Assembly (NCBI GenBank): GCA_025455065.1
Contig: JALONG010000049.1
Coordinates: 1-33,676 of the forward strand
Direction: 5' to 3'
Length of the DNA stretch: 33,676 bases
Source of the DNA: Candidatus Kapaibacterium sp.
GTDB lineage: Bacteria > Bacteroidota > Ignavibacteria > Kapaibacteriales > UBA4661
Shown: piece after piece, positions 8,067 to 15,077 of the stretch
Layout of the letters: every line of letters begins with the position of its first letter
How positions within the stretch are numbered: position 1 is the first letter of the stretch
The notes under the pieces: generated by a model
Database searches by the model: none
What the model saw: the letters and a program-made list of their open reading frames with translations, nothing else
What the model was told of the DNA's origin: nothing
Translations under genes and position numbers: made by a program

Positions 8067-8489
8067 ATGGCAACAGCTACAGCAGCACCTCGTAAACGTC
8101 GCACTCGCAAAAACAAGTATATTACGCTCCACTCGCCCTTTCTGATGAAGGAAACGAAGCATGAACTCATCGGTGAGCCGATTGAGAACGGTGGTAGAAG
8201 GCAACAATGGGCGCGTTGCACACGGACGCATCATTCGCAACTGGTAGATTTGGACGAACTCGAAGCAAAAGCAAATAGCAAAGACGAAGAAATTTTGATT
8301 ATTCGTGAAAATGCTGTGGCGTACAACCCGCGCAACGAGTACAATATCGGTGATACGATTGAACATGAAGTTTGGCAAACGATTGGTCGGGTGATTCGCA
8401 AAGAAATCACCAGCAACGGCAGCCATGCAATTGTGGTGCAGTTTGAAGATAAAAGCGAAAAACGCTTGATTGAAAAATTGCGCAACTAA
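8067..8489 (+). CDS. Small basic protein with possible Tudor-like C-terminus
   Basis: A 140-residue protein of unrecognised family. The N-terminus is strongly basic (PRKRRTRKNKY), suggesting nucleic acid contact. The middle has a CTRTHHSQLVDLDELE segment. The C-terminal ~50 residues (YNIGDTIEHEVWQTIGRV through VVQFEDKSEKRLIEKLR) resemble the small beta-barrel found at the C-terminus of UvrD/PcrA-type helicases and in CarD-like proteins (GD.V.H..wG.G.V....). That resemblance is by eye only. The start is fixed by the promoter at 7980-8010. It precedes rpsU by 68 bases, so a role linked to transcription or translation is possible but unproven. Confidence 0.7.
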   Translation: MATATAAPRKRRTRKNKYITLHSPFLMKETKHELIGEPIENGGRRQQWARCTRTHHSQLVDLDELEAKANSKDEEILIIRENAVAYNPRNEYNIGDTIEHEVWQTIGRVIRKEITSNGSHAIVVQFEDKSEKRLIEKLRN

Positions 8490-8557
8490 ACCTTCCCTGT
8501 ACCTCTTGTCTATAATTCACATCTTATCTGTCAAACATTTTTCAAGGATACCTTTCA

Positions 8558-8752
8558 GTGATTGGTGTTACTATTCAAACCAGCGAGTCTATTGACAAAG
8601 CTCTCCGTCGCTTCAAGAAAAAATATGAGCGTAGCGGCGTTTTGAAAGAGTTCAAAAAACGTGCTTTCTTCACAAAGCCGTCTATTCAGCGCCGTATGGC
8701 GAGAATGAAAGCTGCCCGCCGTCAGATGCGCCTGACGATGGAACAAGAATAA
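8558..8752 (+). CDS. rpsU: 30S ribosomal protein bS21
   Basis: bS21 is a small basic protein of the 30S subunit near the anti-Shine-Dalgarno region of 16S rRNA. The 64-residue sequence has the family pattern ESIDKALRRFKKKYERSGVL followed by EFKKRAFFTKPSIQRRMAR and a basic C-terminus. The start is GTG at 8558, preceded by AAGGA at a somewhat long distance. A strong hairpin terminator lies about 50 bases downstream. Confidence 0.95.
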   Translation: MIGVTIQTSESIDKALRRFKKKYERSGVLKEFKKRAFFTKPSIQRRMARMKAARRQMRLTMEQE

Positions 8753-8800
8753 GCATTTACGCCCTTTTCCGCCCGATACTACACTCCGCCTGATACCAAA

Positions 8801-8847
8801 CAAGGCGATGCTCCACTTGAGCGTCGCCTTGTTTGCTTTCTGTTTTT
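8801..8847 (+). terminator. Intrinsic terminator after rpsU
   Basis: CAAGGCGA/TCGCCTTG arms (8801-8808 and 8824-8831) with an inner GCTC/GAGC stem are followed by TTTGCTTTCTGTTTTT. It lies between convergent rpsU and the minus-strand CDGSH gene and could serve both sides. Confidence 0.85.
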
Positions 8848-8871
8848 GACAAGCCCTCTTCTTTCTGAAAC

Positions 8872-9303
8872 TTACCCTGCAAAGCTGATTTTCGTGTGTG
8901 TGCCGTCGCAATACGGCTTATTGGCTGAGGCTCCGCAGCGACAAAATGCCGTTACTTTGGTTTTCTGCACCGTGTTTCCCGCGCTGTCCTTGACACTGAG
9001 ATTCCCATATACCAAAAGCGGTCCGTTGGGAACGGCTTCAACGATAGATTCTGCATCAATCTTCTCCGCTTGTCCCTGTATGTCGTTATTGCGAAAGTAC
9101 GAAAGCGCACCAGAGGGGCATTTGTCAATTTGTGCCACAATGCGATCACTGTTTGCGCCGTTGATATTCACCCAAGGACGTGCTTTCGGGTCGAAAACTT
9201 CGCCTAAGCCTTTGAAACAAATCGCAGAGTGAATACATTCACCGGGCTTCCAAACAACGGTAACTTCGCCGTTAGTGTATGTTTTGGTAATTTCTTTGGG
9301 CAT
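8872..9303 (-). CDS. (4Fe-4S) mono-cluster and CDGSH iron-sulfur protein
   Basis: A 143-residue two-domain iron-sulfur protein. Residues 1-70 match the divergent mono-cluster domain seen upstream of CDGSH domains: CIHSAIC (23-29), VFDPKARPWV and CPSGAL (62-67). Residues 115-140 hold the CDGSH motif with cluster ligands Cys121, Cys123, Cys132 and His136 (CRCGASANKPYCDGTH), expected to bind a 2Fe-2S cluster with 3Cys-1His ligation. The ATG at 9303 is chosen over a GTG two codons upstream because GAGG sits at suitable spacing. It is convergent with rpsU; the physiological electron partner is unknown. Confidence 0.93.
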   Translation of the reverse strand: MPKEITKTYTNGEVTVVWKPGECIHSAICFKGLGEVFDPKARPWVNINGANSDRIVAQIDKCPSGALSYFRNNDIQGQAEKIDAESIVEAVPNGPLLVYGNLSVKDSAGNTVQKTKVTAFCRCGASANKPYCDGTHTKISFAG

Positions 9304-9369
9304 AACCACCTCGAATAAAAAATCTGTGAAATATGTTGGTTTTTTCTAACAGTGCTTCGTGCTTGTGCA

Positions 9370-10023
9370 TTACAACGATGCCGCGAAAAGTTCCTGTGCC
9401 TGCGTGATTTCGTCTTGGATAATGGTATGCGGCATATTGGGATAGAGTTGGGCTGCTACCGCAGCCCCCATTTCTGAAAAAAGTTCTACTGTTTCCAAAA
9501 AACGTGCTTTGGGAATATGCGGGTCTCGGTCGCTACAGCCCATAAACACTGGTGTTCCGGCAAAATTACCTGCATAATCGCGTGGCGTACCTTCGGGACC
9601 AATGACACCGCCGCTAAAGGCATATATGCCGCCATAACGCTTGGCATTGCGAGCAGCATACTCCAACATCAAACACGCACCCTGTGAAAATCCGACAAAA
9701 TATTGCTTCTCCGATGGAATGCCATGCTGCAGGGCTGATTCAGACAATGTTTTGATAACATCAAGAGCTGAGGACAAGCCCGGCTCGTTGGACTCCATTG
9801 GTGCCATAAACGAGTACGGATACCACGTATGGTCGGTTGCCTGCGGTGCTAAATAAGCAAGGTTATATGCGGGTTGTGTGGGGGTGAAAAATTGTCGTAA
9901 TGTGAGTATATCTTCTGAAGTGCCGCCGCGTCCATGCAGGAAAAATATGACCGCATTTGCTTCTGCGAGAGCAGCCCCTTTGCTTTGCAGGGCATCGGCG
10001 GAATGTCTATGCTGAGTGTTCAT
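9370..10023 (-). CDS. Phospholipase/carboxylesterase-family serine hydrolase
   Basis: A 217-residue alpha/beta hydrolase of the esterase/lysophospholipase group. It has the oxyanion segment FFLHGRGG (27-34), the nucleophile elbow GFSQGA with Ser113, the acid Asp167 in CSDRDPHIP, and His199 in YPNMPHTII, which together form a full catalytic triad. There is no signal peptide, so it is probably cytoplasmic. The ATG at 10023 is used; a TTG at 10041 is possible. Substrate cannot be inferred. It lies 66 bases upstream of the CDGSH gene on the same strand and may share a transcript with it. Confidence 0.9.
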   Translation of the reverse strand: MNTQHRHSADALQSKGAALAEANAVIFFLHGRGGTSEDILTLRQFFTPTQPAYNLAYLAPQATDHTWYPYSFMAPMESNEPGLSSALDVIKTLSESALQHGIPSEKQYFVGFSQGACLMLEYAARNAKRYGGIYAFSGGVIGPEGTPRDYAGNFAGTPVFMGCSDRDPHIPKARFLETVELFSEMGAAVAAQLYPNMPHTIIQDEITQAQELFAASL

Positions 10024-10172
10024 AGTGAAAATGAGGTTCAAAGAATGGGATGGTTACTGCTGCAAATATCGTGATTGGCGCTCAGGAAACAAATGAATTT
10101 CGTGCGTGATTATGACTTTGGGTCATAGAACAACCTTACTTTTCGGGACTATTTTCCCAATGCAAATACCTG

Positions 10173-10180
10173 TATCTTTG
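10173..10180 (+). promoter_or_regulatory. Candidate TAnnTTTG promoter box
   Basis: TATCTTTG fits the Bacteroidota -7 element. The upstream -33 box is poor (T-rich only). Predicted start is near 10187, which would give a leader transcript ending at the terminator at 10422-10463. Confidence 0.45.
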
Positions 10181-10261
10181 CACTGTGTCGGATAAACGTG
10201 GTATTATTCTTTTGTCTTCTTGTTTCGATTGTCTTCTTGATTCAGTTTTTCGGATAACGCA

Positions 10262-10351
10262 ATGACAACTTCACAACGATTCTTGGTCTTGCTCTTAACG
10301 GCATTGTTTCTGGTGTGCATGATGTGTGTCTCCCACGTTTTTGCACAGTAA
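10262..10351 (+). CDS. 29-residue signal-peptide-like small ORF
   Basis: ATG at 10262 opens a 29-codon frame that reads MTTSQRFLVLLLTALFLVCM then MCVSHVFAQ and stops. It looks like a complete signal peptide with an alanine cleavage site (VFA-Q) and no mature protein after it. It could be a small membrane peptide, the leader peptide of an attenuator, or the remnant of a secreted-protein gene. It is bracketed by a promoter-like box and a terminator, which favours a real short transcript. Confidence 0.4.
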   Translation: MTTSQRFLVLLLTALFLVCMMCVSHVFAQ

Positions 10352-10421
10352 CCGCAAAGTTGTATCAGTCGTATCACGCTTTTGGCGCGAATCTCGTTTC
10401 GTCTCTTCTGTCGCCCCTCTC

Positions 10422-10463
10422 GCGCACTTTCAAGCAAATGGCTTGAGGAGTGCGCTTTTTTTT
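10422..10463 (+). terminator. Strong intrinsic terminator upstream of the adaptor gene
   Basis: GCGCAC/GTGCGC outer arms (10422-10427 and 10450-10455) with an inner CAAG/CTTG stem are followed directly by eight T. It lies 166 bases before the adaptor start codon, so it either ends a short independent transcript or acts as an attenuator in the exporter leader. Confidence 0.8.
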
Positions 10464-10563
10464 ATCTTTGCTGTCGCTTCGTATCATACCCACAACGCTT
10501 CACTCTATTTTCTCGACGCTTCGCCGTGCTTTTTTTGGTTGCCTACAGGTCTTTTACGATGTT

Positions 10564-10576
10564 TGTTACAGTAACA
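10564..10576. promoter_or_regulatory. Palindrome upstream of the exporter operon
   Basis: TGTTACAGTAACA is a perfect 13-bp palindrome located 53-65 bases before the adaptor ATG. It is a candidate operator; the LytTR regulator in the same gene cluster is a possible but unproven ligand. Confidence 0.35.
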
Positions 10577-10628
10577 ATGCCGAATTTAGAAACACAGATA
10601 TACTTTCGCAATATTTCAGGAAAAATCA

Positions 10629-11735
10629 ATGAAATCGCTTAGAATAGCTACAAGCCTTTGTGTATGCGCCCTAGCAGTTTTTTCTGCTTCATGCAAAAAA
10701 AATGCTGATACCGCTAGACCCGAATATCGCGCTCTCACCGAAACCGTTTACGCTTCCGGCACGCTCACACCGCGTGGGGAATACAAAGTCTATGCCCTTG
10801 CAGACGGCATCATTACTCGTCGTTTGGTGGATGAAGGTGCAGAAGTGAAAACAGGTGATATTTTGTTTCGTATTGACAACGATGAACAGGCAGCTCGCAT
10901 GAATGCTGCACGCGACGTGTTTCGCACCGCACAATCCAACTACACCGCGACTTCTCCCGCACTCGCGGAGGCTGAATCCGGTTTGCGTTCAGCACAGTCA
11001 AAGTTCGCAACGGATTCCATGCAATTTTCCCGCGTCAGCGACCTGTTTACCGCCAAAGCTATGACGCAAGCCGATTTCGACCGTGCGAAACTTGCCTTTC
11101 AGGTTTCACAAAACGATTTCGCCGCCGCGAAACAACGTTACGAGCGCACCAAACGCCAGCTTTTTGTGGAAATGCAAAATGCTGAAAGCCAATACAAAGT
11201 CAGTGCGAAGCAAGAATCTAACGCTTTTGTCAAGACATTGACCGATGGTATGATTTATGAACTCTACAAACAACAAGGCGAGGCTGTGCGCCGCAATGAC
11301 CCTCTGGCACTTATCGGGAGCGGCAATGAAGTCTATATCAAACTGAGTGTGGATGAACTGGACATCAGGAAAATTCAAGTCGGGCAGGAAGTCTTAGTGA
11401 AAATTGACCTGTATCCCGATAGCGTCTTCAAAGCAAAAATCGAAAAAATTTACCCCATGCTCACCAAACAAGACCAGTCGTTTCGCGTGGATGCGCGTTT
11501 CGTGGAAGCACTACCGGCGAGGTTTGTAGGCGTTACTGCCGAAGCAAATATCATCATCAGCCGCAAAGAAAAAGCACTCGTTATTCCGAAAGCACTCTTG
11601 CTAAAGGGCGATAGCGTTCTTGTCAAAAATGGTAATTCGGAACAGAAAGTAAAAATTCGCAAAGGTGCGGAAACATTTGATTTTGTCGAGGTTCTGGGCG
11701 GATTGGATGGAACAGCAGAACTCGTGAAGAGGTGA
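10629..11735 (+). CDS. Periplasmic adaptor (HlyD/MacA-type) of an ABC exporter
   Basis: A 368-residue membrane-fusion protein that would link an inner-membrane ABC transporter to an outer-membrane channel. It has a signal peptide with lipobox FSASC (Cys22), so it is a predicted lipoprotein. A lipoyl half-domain (GIITRRLVDEGAEVKTGDIL) is followed by a coiled-coil hairpin of about 100 residues, the second lipoyl half (DGMIYELYKQQGEAV) and the beta-barrel domain. The permease and ATPase genes follow on the same strand. Its stop codon lies only three bases before the first 15-bp repeat array, so the normal gap to the permease has been filled by a repeat-bounded gene. Confidence 0.9.
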   Translation: MKSLRIATSLCVCALAVFSASCKKNADTARPEYRALTETVYASGTLTPRGEYKVYALADGIITRRLVDEGAEVKTGDILFRIDNDEQAARMNAARDVFRTAQSNYTATSPALAEAESGLRSAQSKFATDSMQFSRVSDLFTAKAMTQADFDRAKLAFQVSQNDFAAAKQRYERTKRQLFVEMQNAESQYKVSAKQESNAFVKTLTDGMIYELYKQQGEAVRRNDPLALIGSGNEVYIKLSVDELDIRKIQVGQEVLVKIDLYPDSVFKAKIEKIYPMLTKQDQSFRVDARFVEALPARFVGVTAEANIIISRKEKALVIPKALLLKGDSVLVKNGNSEQKVKIRKGAETFDFVEVLGGLDGTAELVKR

Positions 11736-11738
11736 GTT

Positions 11739-11830
11739 GGTTACTTGGTTCTTGGTTGCTTGGTGCTTGGTTACTTGGTTCTTGGTTACTTGGTTCTTGG
11801 TTACTTGGTTCTTGGTTACTTGGTTCTTGG
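11739..11830 (+). repeat. 15-bp tandem array, six units (left arm)
   Basis: Six consecutive 15-bp units of GGTTACTTGGTTCTT run from 11739 to 11828, the second unit degenerate (GGTTGCTTGGTGCTT), ending in GG. The array starts three bases after the adaptor stop. Its reverse complement matches the array at 12231-12320 at 13 of 15 positions per unit, so the two can pair as a stem of about 90 bases enclosing the gene between them. Confidence 0.95.
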
Positions 11831-11867
11831 TAAAATTATTGAATATAACATTACAATTATTGCGGTT

Positions 11868-12236
11868 ATGCAGCATAAATTGGATGATTTGAAAGTGTAC
11901 AAACTTGCGATGGATATTGGGCGTGAATGTTACGATATGGCAACTACATTTCGTGAGTTTGACCGGCGCACTATTGGTGGGCAGCTTGTCCGTGCTGCGG
12001 ATTCTGTTGCCGCTAATATTAGCGAAGGCTACGGGCGATTTTCTCGCAAAGAACAAAAGCAATTTTGTTATTACGCTCGCGGCTCATTGTACGAAACAAG
12101 AACGTGGATAACCAAAGCACAAGAACGGAACTGTATCACAAGCACTCAGGCAGAACACTTGCACACCTTGATTCAGCAATGCGGCAAGATGCTTAATGCC
12201 TACACTCGCTATATCAGCAATGAACAATCCAAGTAA
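11868..12236 (+). CDS. Four-helix-bundle protein (23S rRNA IVP / S23 family)
   Basis: A 122-residue protein of the family first found inside intervening sequences of 23S rRNA genes. It shows the family pattern LKVYKLAMDIGRECYDM, GGQLVRAADSVAANISEGYGR and FCYYARGSLYETRTWI. The fold is a four-helix bundle; its molecular role is unsettled, and it is distantly related in shape to Avd proteins of diversity-generating retroelements. The ATG at 11868 matches the family start; the frame is open through the left array (repeating YLVLG), which I exclude. The stop codon lies inside the first unit of the right array. It is inserted between adaptor and permease genes and has no evident link to export. Confidence 0.88.
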   Translation: MQHKLDDLKVYKLAMDIGRECYDMATTFREFDRRTIGGQLVRAADSVAANISEGYGRFSRKEQKQFCYYARGSLYETRTWITKAQERNCITSTQAEHLHTLIQQCGKMLNAYTRYISNEQSK

Positions 12237-12320
12237 CCAAGCCCCAAGTAACCAAGCCCCAAGTAACCAAGCCCCAAGTAACCAAGCCCCAAGTAACCAA
12301 GCCCCAAGTAACCAAGCGAC
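12231..12320 (+). repeat. 15-bp tandem array, six units (right arm, inverted)
   Basis: Six 15-bp units AAGTAACCAAGCCCC, the last degenerate (ends GCGAC). It is the inverted counterpart of the array at 11739-11828, has the same number of units, and ends eight bases before the permease ATG. Confidence 0.95.
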
Positions 12321-12328
12321 CAACCACC

Positions 12329-13582
12329 ATGAACCTCCACATTTCCATAGCAAAAACACACCTTCTTGCCAAAAAGAAGCAAACTATTACCGCAATGCTC
12401 GGAGTAACTTTCGGTATCGGGATGTTTATCTTGATGATTGGCGTAATTACGGGTGTGAACGAGTATTTAACCGATTCGATGCTCGAATCCACAGCACACG
12501 TGCGGATGTACAATGATTTGGCTTCGTCGAATCGCACGTCAATCATTGAAGAAACGCTGCTTTCAACCTTAGAAGTGGCTTCAACGCTGCATCAAAAGCC
12601 GAAAAATATCAAACTCAGTATTCGCAATGGAATGCAGATTGTCAGCGATTTGAAAAATCATCCCGAAGTCGCCGGAGTGTCGCCACAACTGAGTTCGCAG
12701 GTGTTTTACAACTACGGTCCCGTGCAGTTAAACGGGAATATCGCCGGAGTGAATATTGTGGATGAAGATAATCTTTTCGACGTTGCCGGAAAAATCAAAG
12801 CAGGGCGCATGGAAAGCCTTCTCACGACGGGAAACGGTCTTATTATGGGGGCAGGGTTGGCAAAAAAACTGAATGCACAAGTAGGCGACCGCATTACGAT
12901 TACAACGCCTTTTGGTGGCTCTATGACGCTCAAAATCGTGGCAACATTTGCAACGGGCAACGTCCAAATTGACAACGTAAAAAGTTATGCAAGCATCGGC
13001 ACTGTACAGAAAATTCTTCAGCGCGACCCTGGGTATATCACCACTATCAGCGTGAATTTGAAAGATATGAACGATGCAAAGAAAATTGCGCCGGAATTAC
13101 AAGCTAAATACGGCATAAAATCGGAAGATTGGGAAACAGCAAACGCGGTGATTTTGCAAAGTTTTGTCATTCGGAACATTATGACGTATGTCATTGTAAC
13201 GACGCTACTTGTGGTGGCAGGGTTCGGAATTTACAACATTATGAGCATGACCATCAACGACAAAATGAAGGATATTGCCATCATGAAGGCAACAGGTTTT
13301 ACGGCGCGGGATATTGTGATTGTGTTTATGCTGCAAGCCGTAATTGTGGGTTTTTTCGGGGCATCGCTAGGGCTGATGATAGGCGGTTCGCTGGCGTATT
13401 GGGTTTCGACGATTCCCGTAGATTTCGGTGAATTTGCCTCCATGACGCGCTTTCCGGTGAATTTCGACCCAATGCACTATCTTTTCGGCATTATTTTCGG
13501 CGTTGGAGCCACGTGTTTAGCGGGTTTTCTGCCCTCGCGCAAAGCAGGGAAGATAGACCCGGTGGATATTATTCGTGGTTGA
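12329..13582 (+). CDS. ABC transporter permease (MacB/LolC-type, FtsX domain)
   Basis: A 417-residue inner-membrane permease. It has one N-terminal membrane helix (about 20-45), a large periplasmic MacB-PCD domain and three C-terminal helices of the FtsX domain, including the conserved NIMSMTINDKMKDIAIMKATG cytoplasmic stretch (contact with the ATPase). It ends in PSRKAGKIDPVDIIRG, a typical terminus for this family. With the adaptor (10629) and ATPase (14223) it forms a three-part exporter or lipoprotein-release system; the substrate is unknown. The ATG comes directly after the repeat array and has no clear Shine-Dalgarno sequence. Confidence 0.92.
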   Translation: MNLHISIAKTHLLAKKKQTITAMLGVTFGIGMFILMIGVITGVNEYLTDSMLESTAHVRMYNDLASSNRTSIIEETLLSTLEVASTLHQKPKNIKLSIRNGMQIVSDLKNHPEVAGVSPQLSSQVFYNYGPVQLNGNIAGVNIVDEDNLFDVAGKIKAGRMESLLTTGNGLIMGAGLAKKLNAQVGDRITITTPFGGSMTLKIVATFATGNVQIDNVKSYASIGTVQKILQRDPGYITTISVNLKDMNDAKKIAPELQAKYGIKSEDWETANAVILQSFVIRNIMTYVIVTTLLVVAGFGIYNIMSMTINDKMKDIAIMKATGFTARDIVIVFMLQAVIVGFFGASLGLMIGGSLAYWVSTIPVDFGEFASMTRFPVNFDPMHYLFGIIFGVGATCLAGFLPSRKAGKIDPVDIIRG

Positions 13583-13619
13583 GTTGAATTGTTTACACTC
13601 GTCAATTTGATAACATCTT

Positions 13620-13650
13620 TCATGCCGACGCAGGTCGGCATCCATATCGC
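13620..13650 (+). repeat. 31-bp inverted repeat, left copy (family B)
   Basis: A 31-bp sequence containing its own hairpin (ATGCCGAC/GTCGGCAT, loop GCAG, 13622-13641) and ending TCCATATCGC. It is a perfect reverse complement of 14151-14181, so the pair brackets the GIY-YIG gene. A partial second copy (GACGCAGGTC) lies further inside, near 13702-13712. Confidence 0.93.
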
Positions 13651-13767
13651 ACAAATACACGTTGTGGTCACTTGTCAAGCCTGATAGCACCTGTTGTTAT
13701 GATGACGCAGGTCGAGATTCTTCACCCAATTCAATAGAACAATCAATGTGAATACGCTGAATGCCCG

Positions 13768-14076
13768 ATGAACACTTATTTCGTCTATATTCTTGCAAAC
13801 AGCAAATATGGTACTCTTTACATTGGTGCGACAAATAATCTGCCTAGAAGAATGTATGAACACTCGCACGGTCTGATAGAGGGTTTTACCCAAAAGTATA
13901 GTGTGCATCAGCTTGTCTGGTATGAATCTACGGTTAATGCTTTCTCAATGGCTACACGTGAGCGACAAATGAAAGAATGGAAACGCGAATGGAAAATTAA
14001 CCTTATCAATACGCATAACCCGGAATGGCAAAATTTATATCAACATGGAGAGATACTACCATTGCCGATACCATAA
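13768..14076 (+). CDS. GIY-YIG endonuclease-like protein
   Basis: A 102-residue single-domain GIY-YIG protein. It has the first strand YFVYILAN (4-11), the second motif GTLYIGATNNLPRRMYEH (15-32), which carries the expected catalytic Tyr and Arg, and the ERQMKEWKREWKINLI helix holding the conserved Glu. The family includes small stand-alone nucleases of unknown biological role and homing-type enzymes. It is enclosed by a perfect 31-bp inverted repeat and lies between the permease and ATPase genes of one exporter, with 185 and 146 base flanks. This suggests that it arrived as part of a mobile unit. Confidence 0.9.
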   Translation: MNTYFVYILANSKYGTLYIGATNNLPRRMYEHSHGLIEGFTQKYSVHQLVWYESTVNAFSMATRERQMKEWKREWKINLINTHNPEWQNLYQHGEILPLPIP

Positions 14077-14150
14077 TCGCCTGTGATTTTTCCTCAATGA
14101 ATGCTGACCTACGCCCCGAATGATAAGCGGAGAATGGAACAAATTATTAC

Positions 14151-14181
14151 GCGATATGGATGCCGACCTGCGTCGGCATGA
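14151..14181 (-). repeat. 31-bp inverted repeat, right copy (family B)
   Basis: Perfect reverse complement of 13620-13650, with the same internal hairpin (14160-14179). It ends 41 bases before the ATPase ATG. Confidence 0.93.
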
Positions 14182-14222
14182 CAGATAGATAATCAACTAC
14201 AACATCCGAGAAATATACAACC

Positions 14223-14918
14223 ATGAACACCGTTCTTCAAACACAAACCATTACCAAATACTTCCACGAACCCGAAACCTTTGCCGTTCTCAAAGACGTG
14301 AGTTTTGAGGTCGAGAAAGGCGAATTTGTCAGCATTGTCGGCAAATCCGGCTGCGGGAAATCCACGCTTTTGTATGTGCTTTCGACGATGGATACCGACT
14401 TCGAGGGGGCATTAACACTCAACGGAACGGACATTCACGGCAAAACGCAAGACGAACTCGCCCGTTTTCGCGGGGAACATATCGGCTTTGTGTTTCAGTT
14501 TCACTATCTCCTGCCGGAGTTCACGTGCCTCGAAAACGTGATGATTCCTGCCTTGAAGCTGGGGAAATACTCACGCGAGGAAATCCGTGACCGCGCTTTG
14601 CAAAAACTCGACCTTTTGGGCGTGAGAGAACACGCTGAAAAGCGAGCATCCAAGCTCTCCGGCGGACAGCAGCAGCGTGTGGCTATTGCCCGTGCGCTTA
14701 TCAACGACCCGACAATTATCATGGGCGACGAGCCAACAGGAAACCTTGATTCCACCAACACGCGCATCGTGTTTGACATTTTGAAAGACCTCAGTCGCAC
14801 GTTTCACCAAACAATTATCACTGTTACGCACGACCAAGAATTTGCCGCCATGACCGATAGAATTATTGAAATGCAAGACGGGCGGATTATTTCGCATGGA
14901 AATCGCCTTAGCGCATGA
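14223..14918 (+). CDS. ABC transporter ATP-binding protein (MacB/LolD-type)
   Basis: A 231-residue ATPase that would power the permease encoded upstream. All motifs are intact: Walker [10 protein letters not shown] (40-48), Q-loop Gln92 in [11 protein letters not shown], signature LSGGQ (145-149), Walker B IIMGDE (165-170) and H-loop His203. The [19 protein letters not shown] stretch is typical of the MacB/LolD branch. It is separated from the permease by the GIY-YIG unit and followed by the histidine kinase gene after 159 bases. Confidence 0.95.
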   Translation: MNTVLQTQTITKYFHEPETFAVLKDVSFEVEKGEFVSIVGKSGCGKSTLLYVLSTMDTDFEGALTLNGTDIHGKTQDELARFRGEHIGFVFQFHYLLPEFTCLENVMIPALKLGKYSREEIRDRALQKLDLLGVREHAEKRASKLSGGQQQRVAIARALINDPTIIMGDEPTGNLDSTNTRIVFDILKDLSRTFHQTIITVTHDQEFAAMTDRIIEMQDGRIISHGNRLSA

Positions 14919-15077
14919 GTACGAACTGCATAATTTGAAAAGCAGAATGTACACAAAGATTTGCAAAACGGAGCCACAACAATTCATGTTTTTTGCGAGA
15001 AAAAGAAAATTTATCAATCGCTTACAGCCGAGCAACAATCACCAACATTTCACATTTTTGCTTTTGAACAATTCATT

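Larger units (their letters stand above)
10024..10628. other. Divergent region with a short transcription unit
   Basis: About 600 bases between the minus-strand hydrolase and the plus-strand adaptor gene. It contains, in order, a TAnnTTTG box (10173-10180), a 29-codon signal-peptide-like frame (10262-10351), a strong terminator (10422-10463) and a perfect 13-bp palindrome (10564-10576). Each is listed separately. Confidence 0.6.

Noticed and set aside
11745-11867. Upstream extension of the four-helix-bundle gene through the tandem array (YLVLG repeats)
   Set aside because: The extension is only translated repeat DNA; family members start near MQHKLDDLKVYKLA, so the ATG at 11868 is used.
13620-14181. 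CRISPR array reading of the repeated ATGCCGAC and 15-bp units
   Set aside because: Repeats are inverted or contiguous without spacers, and no cas gene is present.
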